Shown piece after piece: positions 48,810-58,105 of a DNA stretch of 64,000 nt. The position numbers and the translations under genes are program-made. How positions within the stretch are numbered: the stretch's first letter is position 1; every line of letters begins with the position of its first letter. The notes beneath the pieces were generated by a model. It searched no databases and had not been told where the DNA came from. It was given only the letters and a program-made list of their open reading frames with translations. The stretch is from Prorocentrum cordatum (Eukaryota; Sar; Dinophyceae; Prorocentrales; Prorocentraceae): the NCBI GenBank assembly GCA_963575745.1, contig CAUYUJ010004976.1, positions 1 to 64,000 of the forward strand, written 5' to 3'.

Positions 48810-50183
48810 TTAGACATCATCAGCGCGCCCGAGCGCGCACAAGCATTTCCTGAAAAGGTCCCTCATCACGGTGACCGTGTAAGCATTGCCGATCATCTCG
48901 CGGAGCCGCGAGCGATTGACATCGGGCGGCACGACGATTGCATGCGGGTCAAAGCCCTGGCACTTCAACAGCTCGTGCTCGCGGATCAAGCCGCCGCGGT
49001 TCGTGGTGAACCACTGGAGCTCCCTGGCGCGCTTCTTGGTGATCGTCGGCATCTCGTCGAGGTAAACGGAAATGCCGAAGGATGGGCCCTTGCCGACGTC
49101 GATCACCCACGGCTCAGCATCGGTATCGGCGTCGGGGTGCGTCGTCTTGATCTTCTCGAGGCCAGCGACTAGATTGCGCAACTGGTAAGGCTTCAACTCC
49201 AACAAGGATGCATGTTTCTGCCTCTCCGTGGGCGAGTCCTGGTCAAGGATGGAAGTGAGGGACACCGTCTGGCTACCAGTTGGCCAACTCCACTCAGCGC
49301 GCTGCCGATCCCGACGAATCCCCACGATGTAGAGGCGCCGCCTTGCGGCGGGCACGCCAAAGTCCCTGGAGTTCAAGATGTGCCAGTGAATATTGTAGAT
49401 GCCGTCCGCGCACTCGTAGAGGATGCGCATGGTCACATCGAACTGCTTCTTGAACTTCTTGTCGGTCGCGAACTCGGGGACATTCTCGAGGGCGAAGATG
49501 CATGGGACCAGCTTGCCAATGGTGAGCGCCACGTAGAAGACCACGAGCCCTGCGCCAGAGGGGTCATCCACGCCCTGGCGGTTGCCCTGCTTGGAATATG
49601 TCGGGCATGGGAAGCCAGCAGTATAGATAGTGACTCTGCCCACGAACATCTCCAGTTGTTGAGGGTCGCGTGCAACCACATCGTCGAAGACTGTGTTGAC
49701 GTGCGGCTGGGTAGCCATCAAGATTCGCTTGTACACTGGATCCACCTCGGAGGCGAAGTGGTGCTTGAAGGGGGTGATGTGCCGAAGGGCAAAAGCACCA
49801 GCGTCGAGGCCACTACTGTCGCTGGCGTAGCCGATGGGCCCAGTCGGCGGCGGCCCCGGCAGCAGCGGCTTCAGCGCCATGAAACGGGCCGCCGCGGCCT
49901 TGGCGGATGGCTTAGCCTTCGGCTTCGCCTTCGCGGTCGCCACCCGCTTCGCCTTCGGCCGAGCCCTCGCTGCTGACGAGGCCGCTCTCGCCGCAGGGCG
50001 CTTGCGGACAGAAGGGCCGCTCGCAGAGGCATTGGCGGAGGCGGTGGACTGCGGCGCTTCCTCTGGCAGCACTACTGCCCACATCGCCGTCGCTGGCGGT
50101 GGCGCCTGCGGCGCGCGAACGGGCCGGGGCCTAAAATGGCCGTTGCGGTAGTGGTCAGCGGAGGGGGCCGGGGCGACATCCAT
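48810..50183 (-). CDS. Cytosine-5 DNA methyltransferase
   Basis: ATG 50,183 gives 457 residues; the frame is open 92 codons further upstream, but that part is translated minisatellite. Residues about 58-100 are Lys/Ala/Arg/Pro-rich, like a histone-H1-type DNA-binding or nuclear-targeting tail. The catalytic domain has motif I-like SDSSGLDAGAFAL (about 121-133), motif IV GFPCPTYSKQG with the catalytic Cys (about 193), motif VI ENVPEF (233), motif VIII NSRDFGVPAARRRLYIVG (271-288), a target-recognition region, IREHELLKCQGF and motif X IGNAYTV. All residues needed to transfer methyl from S-adenosylmethionine to C5 of cytosine are present. The compact single-domain layout is of the Dcm type, not DNMT1, which carries extra chromatin domains. 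Dcm-like methyltransferases carried by LINE retroelements have been described in the dinoflagellate Symbiodinium; no reverse transcriptase is visible here. There is no disruption. Confidence 0.92.
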   Translation of the reverse strand: MDVAPAPSADHYRNGHFRPRPVRAPQAPPPATAMWAVVLPEEAPQSTASANASASGPSVRKRPAARAASSAARARPKAKRVATAKAKPKAKPSAKAAAARFMALKPLLPGPPPTGPIGYASDSSGLDAGAFALRHITPFKHHFASEVDPVYKRILMATQPHVNTVFDDVVARDPQQLEMFVGRVTIYTAGFPCPTYSKQGNRQGVDDPSGAGLVVFYVALTIGKLVPCIFALENVPEFATDKKFKKQFDVTMRILYECADGIYNIHWHILNSRDFGVPAARRRLYIVGIRRDRQRAEWSWPTGSQTVSLTSILDQDSPTERQKHASLLELKPYQLRNLVAGLEKIKTTHPDADTDAEPWVIDVGKGPSFGISVYLDEMPTITKKRARELQWFTTNRGGLIREHELLKCQGFDPHAIVVPPDVNRSRLREMIGNAYTVTVMRDLFRKCLCALGRADDV

Positions 50184-50349
50184 GTTTTCGGGCGCGCATG
50201 GCCCGCCTCGCGCCCTCGGGGGCAGTCTCGGGAACTGGGGGGGCCGCGGGGCGGATGCCGGGGGGCCCGCCCGGGGCGCGTTCCACTGAGACTGAGTGCC
50301 CGGCCCCTTTAACATAGAAAGTAAGAGCCCTTCTAGGCAGAGCCTGGGC

Positions 50350-50440
50350 AGGGAATGTGAGCGAGGGGGCGGGCGCGGGATGGGTCGCGGGTGGGTCGCG
50401 GGGCGGGTCGCGGGTGGGTCGCGGGCTTGGGATATACATG
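50350..50440. repeat. TGGGTCGCGGG minisatellite upstream of the methyltransferase
   Basis: About eight 11-bp units. A longer array of the same unit with the same left flank (GAGGG(T/G)GCGGGCGCGG) lies at 53,570-53,700, upstream of the hAT-like transposase on the same strand. Confidence 0.93.
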
Positions 50441-50829
50441 TTGCGCCGCACGCGCGCATATAATTTGCACTAAATTGTTTGTAGTAGTTGTTGTTGTTGA
50501 TGTTGTTGATGCCGCTGCAACCTGTCGGTGGTGCTTTGAGCCAGGATGTTCAGCGTGATTGACCCCGCCTCGCAGGGCTCTTATCAGACAGTCCTCCCAA
50601 GATGGCGCCAGACTTTCGCAGCGGAGCAGTGGCGACGAGAGCGGGCCCGCAGCCTTGATTCTAAGGCGTGTCCGGAGCATGACGATGTCGATGATGGTGG
50701 CGGGGGTGACGGGGAGGAGGAGAGGTGGAGGAGGAGGAGGGGGAGGAGGAGAAGGAGGAGGAGGAGGGGGGGGAGGAGGAGGGGGAGGCAGAGGAGGATG
50801 AAAAGGAGTAGGAGGGGGAAGAGGATTGC
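50440..50829. other. Spacer with a GGAGGAGG tract
   Basis: Contains TTGTTGTTGTTGATG (50,485-50,510) and a GGAGGAGGAGG tract (50,710-50,820). No gene seen. Confidence 0.6.
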
Positions 50830-53467
50830 TCAGCGGCCACATGCACCCATCGCCGATTGATCCTCATCACGGCGTGAAATGAAATCGAGCATCGCGGCAG
50901 CGTCGAATGCTTGCCTGACGCCTGGGCACACCTCAGCGCCTGATTCAGCCGAGCCTAAAAGGGCTATGGCAATTGTGGGCGTCTTGGCCGCCCTGGCCGT
51001 GATATACACCAGGTCGCTGGTGAACTTCCACTTGCTCACAGCGTGGCTACCCGCGCGATCGACTATCAGAGCGGCGAGCCGGGGGCACTCCGCTAAGAAG
51101 GCGTCGGACATGTAGACAATCCTATGCGAGGACAGCGCTGCTCTGTACACCACTACTGGACCGGCGCCCGCCACCACGCGCTCCCACGTGCAGACCGCGC
51201 CACCGATCAACGCAGCATTCCAGGGCACTGACTTCGCAGGCTGCTGAACCTCCTTGACCACGAATATGGATGCCTCCGAAGCGGTGGCCCGAGTGAAGTT
51301 GGCCTCGCGGGCCTTGGCTGCGACGACTGCCGCTGTCACCGGCGCGTCAGGAGCGACATAGATGTTGCTATCTGCAATCGTGATGTCGGGCGGTCCAGCC
51401 GCCGCGCGACGCCGTTTTAAGGCGCGCCCGATGTATTGCTTGTCGTTGGTGACCTTTTTCTCCATCAACGTAACCACCTTCTGAAGCTCACCCACCGAGG
51501 CGTTCTCTAGAGCTCCGAGTCTGCCTGCCCAGGCCTCCTCGGAAAGTCGTTGACACTTCTTGGCGTGGACGACAACCATCTCCTTGGATTGCTCATCTGT
51601 CCACGTCTCAGGCTGCAGCATCGCACCTGGATCCACGGCGCGGACGGACTTCAGCATGCCCGGGCTCGCCGCAGCGTCGAGCTGACGCTTCCTGTTTTGC
51701 CGCCAGCCGCCCTCGCAACCCTCGTGTCGGGCCTGCAAATGTTGCCCGCCAGCGTCGCTTCGCAGCTGCCTGTTTCCACTGCCGGACGCTCGGGGCCGCC
51801 CGAAGATGTCGCTCCAGATGTCCGTGGCCATCTGCAGCACTTGAGGTAGGTCGCTCTTCTCGAGTTCGACGATCTCCACGCGGTCGCAGCAGGCGTCATT
51901 GCCCAGGGATGCTATGCGGTGGTTGTAGCCCTTCCCGAAGGACTGCTCAACCCCGCTCGTCGACCCGCCCGCTGCCCAGTAGCGAACGATCAACTGCATG
52001 AGCTTTGATGGAGGAGAAAGCGAGGTATCGAGGACGCCACCGCGTTTGTTCGCCGTGGCCATCTCCGCAGCGCGCATCCAAGCATCCCGCGATGACAGCG
52101 ACTGCTCCGCGGCCACGCGCGTCACCAAATGGCGCACAGACTCCATCTGCCCCACCAGTTCGTCTGCCGTCGCCTCGATCCCGAAGGCCTCGATCAAGCG
52201 CTCCATCTGCTTGTGGCGCTGCACGTTCGCCGAGCCCTCGGTGCGCGCGCCCATGCCCCTGTCGTGCTGCACGACGTTGAGGACGCCCCAAGCCTGAATC
52301 GTCTCGAAGCTGGGGAACTCTGCCTTGAGCGTATCCACGACACTCGCGACCCAATTGATCATCCGTTTGAGGCATCGTTATTGCACCGCTGGGGCCACGC
52401 CGTTTGGACAGCCAAGTACATGTACGCCATTGCCAGGTAGTTTGATGGGGTGCTTCAGCAGCTTCAGCATGTGCCCAGTGAAAGTGTAGTCGGTCTGCGC
52501 GGCCATGGCCGGGTGGCCGCCGGCCCCAAAGAGCGTACTCACGCGGTCGACGAAGGCGCTCAAGTTGAAGGACAGGTCGTCGGCCGGGAACCCCTCGTAG
52601 TCCCGGAGCCTCATCAACTGATAGTGTTCCTCCCCCGCGTCCGCAAGCATTGCAAGTTGTAATGCCTTCTCCGAGTCCAGTTCATTCATGAAGTTGGTGA
52701 CAGCCTTAGCTTCTGCACTTGAGTTCGGACGTGTCTTTTCCACTTGGACCAAGGTGGCAATGACAGCTGGAAAGTACAACACGCTTCTTGCCAAGGGCAG
52801 CTGGCCGCTCTCGAAACGGTGACCAGCATACCGCAAATCTTTCACGGCATTGCTCGGCTTCGCCACGGCCCTGAGGTGCGGCTCGATGGCGGAAATATTC
52901 TTCTGGAACCACGCGCTGAATTGCTCCGAGTACTGAATCAGCTTTGTTGGAGACTTCTCGTCTGTGACGAACAGCGAGTGGACTTGGTGCAGGAATGGGT
53001 CCGCCTTCCACAGGCGACTCAGTAGTCGACGCGAAGCGTGAGGCTTGTCTCGAAGGACTACGCGGAGGCACGGTAGCAACGACCTTGGCCATGTCGGTCG
53101 TTGGCGGCGCAGTGCCATCATCGTCTGGAGCCCGGAGACATCGGATGCCACCCTCGGCCATCATGAGCTTGACTGCGGCCATATGTGCAATCGACCCCTC
53201 GTGCTTCTTCAATGCGCGAGGCTTCAGCTGTTCACGAGTGGTGAGTCGAATGTCCTTGTATGGTGAGGAATGGCCGCTCTTTGCACCGAAAGCTGAACAT
53301 ATGGCACAGCCGACTGCCCAAGGCTGATCAGACACAGTGAGCCACGTGACGCCAGGTACAATGGTGAATTGGGCTTCCAGCTCAGCCTGGCGCTGCGAGA
53401 ACCAACATCGGCAACAGTCAACAGCTTGACACCCCCCGCAAGCTGCACTCCCCGCCTTCCCCGACAT
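50830..53467 (-). pseudogene. hAT-like transposase, copy 2 (nearly intact)
   Basis: Starts at ATG 53,467 (MSGKAGSAACGGCQAVDCCR). The N-terminal part has a zinc-finger-like pattern: GCAICSAFGAKSGHSS followed by ALKKHEGSIAHMAAVKLMMA (Cys-X2-Cys and His-X5-His), comparable to the BED/TTF-type fingers of hAT elements. A frame change near 53,060 leads into SPTKLIQYSEQFSAWFQKNI, an in-frame TAA (52,380-52,378) replaces the triplet present in copy 1, and the frame resumes with MINWVASVVDTLKAEFPSFE. RYWAAGGSTSGVEQSFGKGY (about 51,985-51,925) resembles the hAT dimerisation region. A long Lys/Arg/Ala-rich tail and an unknown C-terminal domain end at 50,830. With two lesions it is probably dead, unless the frame change is an intron. 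The catalytic D/D/E residues could not be placed with certainty. Confidence 0.55.
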
Positions 53468-53569
53468 CGGGCCATCTCCCGAATCGGAGCTGAACCCAAA
53501 TGACTACTGAGGAGGACGAGGCGGATGAGGAAACTGGCATGTGTAGCACCCCGCAATTGCGGATGAGAA

Positions 53570-53702
53570 AGAGGGTGCGGGCGCGGGGTGGGTCGCGGGT
53601 TGGTCGCGGGGTGGGTCGCGGGTGGGTCGCGGGTGGGTCGCGGGTGGGTCGCGGGTGGGTCGTGGGTTGGGTCACGGGTGGGTCGCGGATGGGACGCGGG
53701 GT
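53570..53702. repeat. TGGGTCGCGGG minisatellite upstream of the transposase
   Basis: About eleven 11-bp units, same family as 50,350-50,440. Confidence 0.93.
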
Positions 53703-53714
53703 GGGCCCCAATCA

Positions 53715-54022
53715 TAGCCAAGCGTAGCATAGCATAGCGCAACATAGCATAGCACAGCATCGCATCGCATCGCGTAGCATATCATAGCATAGCGCAGCTT
53801 AGCATACCATAGCATAGCACAGCATAGCTTAGCGAAACACAACGCGTCATGACATAGTATAACTGAGCATCGCATGGCACAGCATATCATATAATATCAT
53901 AGCACATCATAACATATCATAGCACGACATAGCATGGCATATCATATCATAACATAGCATAGCAACTAATGCTGCTTTCCTAGGGGCTCCAACTTCTAGG
54001 TAGGGTCGCACTGGGGTAAGTA
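53715..54022. repeat. CATAG pentamer tract plus 60-bp joint, copy 2
   Basis: About 250 bp of CATAG-type pentamers, then CAACTAATGCTGC and AGGGGCTCCAACTTCTAGGT. It repeats the arrangement at 47,400-47,790. Confidence 0.92.
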
Positions 54023-54234
54023 TTCGTCTTCGGTCGTAACCCCTTTGGGAGTGTGTCCAGGATGCTGTGGTTTGTTTTTTTTGCGTGCTCTGATTGGTGG
54101 GCTGTTCTGCCCCCTGATTGATGGGCTGTTCTGGTACCTGGGGGCCGCTGTTCACTGTTCCCAACCATCCTGCGGTGTTGGGTCCTCGCTCCTCCCCCCT
54201 CCTCCCATAGCCCCCCTCCGCCCTCAGTCATCTT
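54023..54234. other. Short unique spacer, no gene
   Basis: Contains two TGATTG(A/G)TGGGCTGTTCTG(C/G) units and CATCCTGCGGTGTTGGGTCC, a segment related to CACCACAGGATGGTTGGG near 12,172. No coding signal. Confidence 0.55.
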
Positions 54235-54655
54235 CATCACCATCATCCATCACTATCATCACCATCACCACCAGCATCATCATTTCACCATCATCAGAAG
54301 TATCAGCATCCACATCATTCGTCCTCGTCATCACTACATTACCATATCATACGTAACAATCGTCACCAGCATCATAAATCGCAGTCGCCATCGCTGTCAC
54401 CACCATCACCATCATCATCGTCGCCATCATCATCATCGTCACCATCGTCCTCATCACCACCATCGTCGTCATCAGCATGTCCATCATCATCCTCATCATC
54501 ATCTTCGTGATGGTCATCGGCATCATCATCATCGTCATCATCATCGTCACCATCATCACCATCATCATCATCAACAGACTGGTCGTCATCATCAACACCA
54601 TCAACATCACCACCAACATCGCCATCATCATCGCAGCTACCGTCAGCATCATCGG
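54235..54655. repeat. ATC trinucleotide tract
   Basis: About 420 bp of CATCATCATC with CACC, GTC and other interruptions. Confidence 0.95.
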
Positions 54656-54679
54656 CACGCAAGCACACACACACACCTC

Positions 54680-54850
54680 ACACGTTTCGATGCCCCATAG
54701 GGAGCTTCACCTAAGGTCTCAGTGGCGCCGTCCGCATGGCGGCGCCGCCCCATGTCGGCACACCCCTCACGCGCCTCGTGGTCCCATAGGGAGCTCCACC
54801 CAAGGCCCCAGTGGCGCCGTCCACATGGCGGCCAGAATATGCTCGGCCCA
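54680..54850 (-). repeat. 90-bp satellite, two diverged inverted units
   Basis: CCCATAGGGAGCTCCACC, GGCACACCCCTCACGCG and CCCCAGTGGCGCCGTC are reverse complements of the satellite at 9,580-12,080. The GTGGCGCCGTCC(G/A)CATGGCGG part fits the older units at 9,600-9,980 (GCGGGCGGTGCCACTGGGAC) better than the homogeneous ones. Confidence 0.9.
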
Positions 54851-54976
54851 GCGCTGGCCATCTCATGGTCACGAGGATGAGGATACAGACGGGCGGCCCA
54901 TGCGCCCATCTATCCGTCGTGTAGCCGTTTTGGCTCCGACGCAGGTTTCGATTCCAGTCTCATCAGCTGGCCAACG

Positions 54977-55897
54977 ATGTCAGATACGCAGCCTGAGTTT
55001 CTTCAAGACACTCATGTGCCCTCCCTCAACTGGGATGGCGATCAATGCTCTCAAGGACCTCTCGGCAGCGTTCAACCTTCTAAGAAGAGCTTGAACGACG
55101 ACGGTGATGGGCATATTTCGTTGAAAAGCGGCAGCGTTGACTTGACCTCGGTTGATGACAGCCCCAGCCCTTGTGCCACTGCCAGCGCTACCATTTCCAG
55201 CGCAGGCGGTGCCAGTGCTACCAGTGCCAATGCTTCGCAAGTGGCAGCGCAGTCAGTCGCAGGAGTGGCCACTCCGCAGCCTACTTGGCTGCGCAAGCGG
55301 TCGAAGTATCATGGCCTGCCAGATCAGACGATGGTGCTCATGCACGAGGACATGCTTGGCCGCTCGGATCCTCGACCGCCAAAGCCATCCAGCGCGCCGC
55401 CAGCTACGCCGACGCCAATGGCGAAGCCACCAGCTACGCCGACGCCAGTGGCACAGCCGACCCCAGCTACGCCGACGCCAGCAGATCCGCCCACAGCTAC
55501 GCCGACGCCAGTGGCGAGGCCGACTCCAGCTACGCCGACGCCATCGGAGCCGCCTACAGCTACGCCGACGCCAGTGGCGAAGCCGACCCCAGCTACGCCG
55601 ACGCCATCGGAGCCGCCTACAGCTACGCCGACGCCGACGGCGGCGCCGCCTACAGCTACGCCGGCAGAGGTTGCGAAGCGGCGTCGGACGCTCGGCAGCC
55701 CAGTGGACCAGGAGAAGAAGATACAGTCCCAGTGGACGTGGACGACGCACGAGGACATCCCGCCGACGCTCCTGCCGTTCTACCAGGACATGGCCAGCTC
55801 CTGGCGCCGCCTCAACGGAGAATGCACTCCGACGTTCTACGAGGTTAAGTTCACGATGAAGGCGTTTCGTGATGAGAAAGATTTGAATGGAGTTTGA
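54977..55897 (+). CDS. Pro/Thr-rich hypothetical protein of 306 residues
   Basis: A complete ATG-to-TGA frame starting MSDTQPEFLQDTHVPSLNWD. A Ser/Thr/Ala-rich region is followed by TWLRKRSKYHGLPDQTMVLM, then a Pro/Thr/Ala repeat (55,390-55,665) built from 21-residue units such as PTATPTPVAKPTPATPTPSE, and a mixed C-terminal part with KKIQSQWTWTTHEDIPPTLL and MASSWRRLNGECTPTFYEVK. The non-repetitive ends look protein-like and the repeat unit is 63 bp, so the frame is kept. Function unknown; it may be the N-terminal part of a longer gene whose rest is missing, since the sequence changes to GATTTGAATGGAGTTTGAGT direct repeats at the stop codon. Confidence 0.45.
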   Translation: MSDTQPEFLQDTHVPSLNWDGDQCSQGPLGSVQPSKKSLNDDGDGHISLKSGSVDLTSVDDSPSPCATASATISSAGGASATSANASQVAAQSVAGVATPQPTWLRKRSKYHGLPDQTMVLMHEDMLGRSDPRPPKPSSAPPATPTPMAKPPATPTPVAQPTPATPTPADPPTATPTPVARPTPATPTPSEPPTATPTPVAKPTPATPTPSEPPTATPTPTAAPPTATPAEVAKRRRTLGSPVDQEKKIQSQWTWTTHEDIPPTLLPFYQDMASSWRRLNGECTPTFYEVKFTMKAFRDEKDLNGV

Positions 55898-56175
55898 GTT
55901 GAGTGGTAGATTTGAATGGAGTTTGAGTTTTGAGTGGCGCAGCTGGCTGGTCGCCAGAATGAGGGACACTCGTTTACAATTTGATTCTATTTGCGGCGTT
56001 CCAGACGCCAACATTCGCCTGGGGGTGAATATGGAAACGATCATCGTCATCCTTCCTCCTGAGGGTTTTCAGTCTCGTGCTCTTCCTCCTCCGTCTCCCC
56101 CTCATCCTCCTCCTCTTCCGCTTCCTTTTCCTTGCCTTGCGTGCGTTGTGGCATTACAAAGACACGATTTCACAC
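55885..56175. other. Spacer with a 36-bp direct duplication and a TCC stretch
   Basis: AGATTTGAATGGAGTTTGAG occurs twice (55,880 and 55,909). CCTCCTCTTCC-type sequence lies at 56,070-56,135. No gene. Confidence 0.6.
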
Positions 56176-58105
56176 CATGAGCCACCGAAAAAAATTAGCA
56201 AGCGCACCGCTCTGATTATCAGAGCTTTCACCGAGCCATTGCCCGTCGCAGCGCTGGGCGATAGTTTACAGTCGTGGCCTCGGCACCAAATTCTGAACCA
56301 CAGTACGTACAGCGAGTCCCATAGCAGCGAACCGATACAGGAATTACACACCACTGCAGCAAATGCATCATCAGAACATAACTCCCAATCATAAGGAATA
56401 CGTCTGGCCAGGCTCAGCGATGATCATCAACGCCACAACTGAGCACGTCGGCCAAACATGCTGATTAAACAACTGCGTGTCAAATTAACTTGCACCCCGT
56501 ATTCAAATAAACTGAGCACCAACGTGAAATTCACATTTATTCAACAATCGATGCAAATAGCCACATCACCCCTGCGTTGAGGTCAGCGTGCGGCTGCAAC
56601 ATCGAACTCGATGGCCCCTCAGGTGGCCACAGCGTTTCGTCGGTGTCCTGCCGGCGAAGGAATGACTCCATGATTTGATTGATCCTGTAGTCTTTCGCGT
56701 AACTGTGGAAATCCTCGTAAGAGCCCGTGTCGCGACCCAACGCCCTCTTCTTCTGATGCTTGGTGGCGTCGCTCACTGTGCGAATTTGGACGGGGATGCA
56801 CTCGCACACCCTGATGTTAACTTGCCTCCCACAGTTGTACGCAAGTCCACCATCGCCGTCGCCCACGAAGAGCACTCGCCAACCACTCACAGTTGCCAGC
56901 GTGCACATGCTAATCAAATCGAACCTTCCATCACCACCGACGAAATTCATTGGGTCGATTGAACCAGCACTCGAAACTTTGACAACCAAGTCTCGGCCAT
57001 CGCCTATAGTGGGAATCACATCTCCTGAAGCCCATTCAGCACAAGTCTTGGGATGATATCCTTCGACATACTTGAGTAAGGCTATCTGAGATGGCGTCCC
57101 ACTCACTCTGATTGCATCCCATCGCCTGCTGATTGATACCACCACCGATGACGGCAACTGACCGAGGATGGCTTCGTACGTCATGTTCTCATAGACCAGC
57201 CGTCTCTGCACGTTGTCTGGCTTGTGCTTGAGATATTTCCACAGAAGCGAGTCCAAATACTCACGATGGCCGCCTGGAGGGCATACACACGAAACCACCA
57301 CGATACATGACGAGCCCACCACCAATGAATCCTCATAGAGCTGAAATATATCGCGCGCTCTCACAGCGACTCCTAGTTGTCGCAAACGTGGTCCATTATG
57401 AGCCTCGAGCGCCGTTGTATCTATGTCAGAGACTTCCCATGCTTGTAGATTCTGCACATCGCAACCCTGGCCCGCCATGGAAAACTCGCCCGACTAAGTC
57501 AGTATATGATCGCCCCACTTCGCCAAAGGCGCGAGGCGCAGCTCAAAAACAAAGCTCATTGGGCCAGCAGGTTCACGGAGCAGATCGGGGGAGGGGGAAC
57601 GGATGGCCTGCTCAGGAAGGGGGCGGGGGGGGGGAGTGAGTTATTCCGCTATGCTATGCTATGCTATGCTATGCTATGCTATGCTATGGCATGCGGTGAT
57701 ATGGGACGCTAACTTATGGTATGACATGATTGAATATGCTATGCTATGCAAATGCTGTGATATGGCGTTCCCCGCTGGTTCACGTGCGTGCATACATGCA
57801 TATAGACAGTTGCGCGCTCACATCTAACACGTGCGTACACATAGATATGTGTACATGCACAATTTGATATGTTAGCATGGTTGGCAATCATGTGCATGCG
57901 CATGTTCGTGGACACGCACTTTTGAACGCGGTGTGTATATATATATATATACATGTATATATACATGTATATACATCTATACATATATATACATATATGT
58001 ATGGCACTTATGTACAAGGACACGAACGATCATGTGACACATACTATCACGCAAAAAACGACAGGCCATTTCGGGGACCAACGGGAGCCCCCTAAGTGCA
58101 CTAGA
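56176..58105 (-). mobile_element. Unclassified element with one conserved ORF, copy 2 (inverted)
   Basis: The reverse complement is collinear with 37,735-39,800: AGTGCACTTAGGGGGC boundary at 58,105, TA-rich run, CATAG-type pentamers (57,640-57,690), ORF 57,478-56,537, then the distal region with GCTCTGATAATCAGAGC and GGTGGCTCATGGTGTG at the end. Both copies adjoin GC-rich minisatellite at the AGTGCAC end. The flanks at the other end differ: a transposase in copy 1 and a TCC stretch here. Confidence 0.65.
56537..57478 (-). CDS. Conserved 313-residue protein of unknown function, copy 2
   Basis: Complete frame beginning MAGQGCDVQNLQAWEVSDID. It is collinear with 38,455-39,399 except for a short indel after CGRQV and one around TKHQKKRALG. 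Replacements are mostly conservative (I/L, K/R, S/A, D/E, V/I), and VGGDGRFDLISMCTLATVSG and WRVLFVGDGDGGLAYNCGRQ are unchanged. No stop or frameshift in either copy argues for a functional protein. It ends in VMWLFASIVE. No known domain recognised. Confidence 0.8.
   Translation of the reverse strand: MAGQGCDVQNLQAWEVSDIDTTALEAHNGPRLRQLGVAVRARDIFQLYEDSLVVGSSCIVVVSCVCPPGGHREYLDSLLWKYLKHKPDNVQRRLVYENMTYEAILGQLPSSVVVSISRRWDAIRVSGTPSQIALLKYVEGYHPKTCAEWASGDVIPTIGDGRDLVVKVSSAGSIDPMNFVGGDGRFDLISMCTLATVSGWRVLFVGDGDGGLAYNCGRQVNIRVCECIPVQIRTVSDATKHQKKRALGRDTGSYEDFHSYAKDYRINQIMESFLRRQDTDETLWPPEGPSSSMLQPHADLNAGVMWLFASIVE

Noticed and set aside
49212-49976. 254-codon plus-strand frame
   Set aside because: It is the antisense of the cytosine-5 methyltransferase, whose motifs fix the coding strand.
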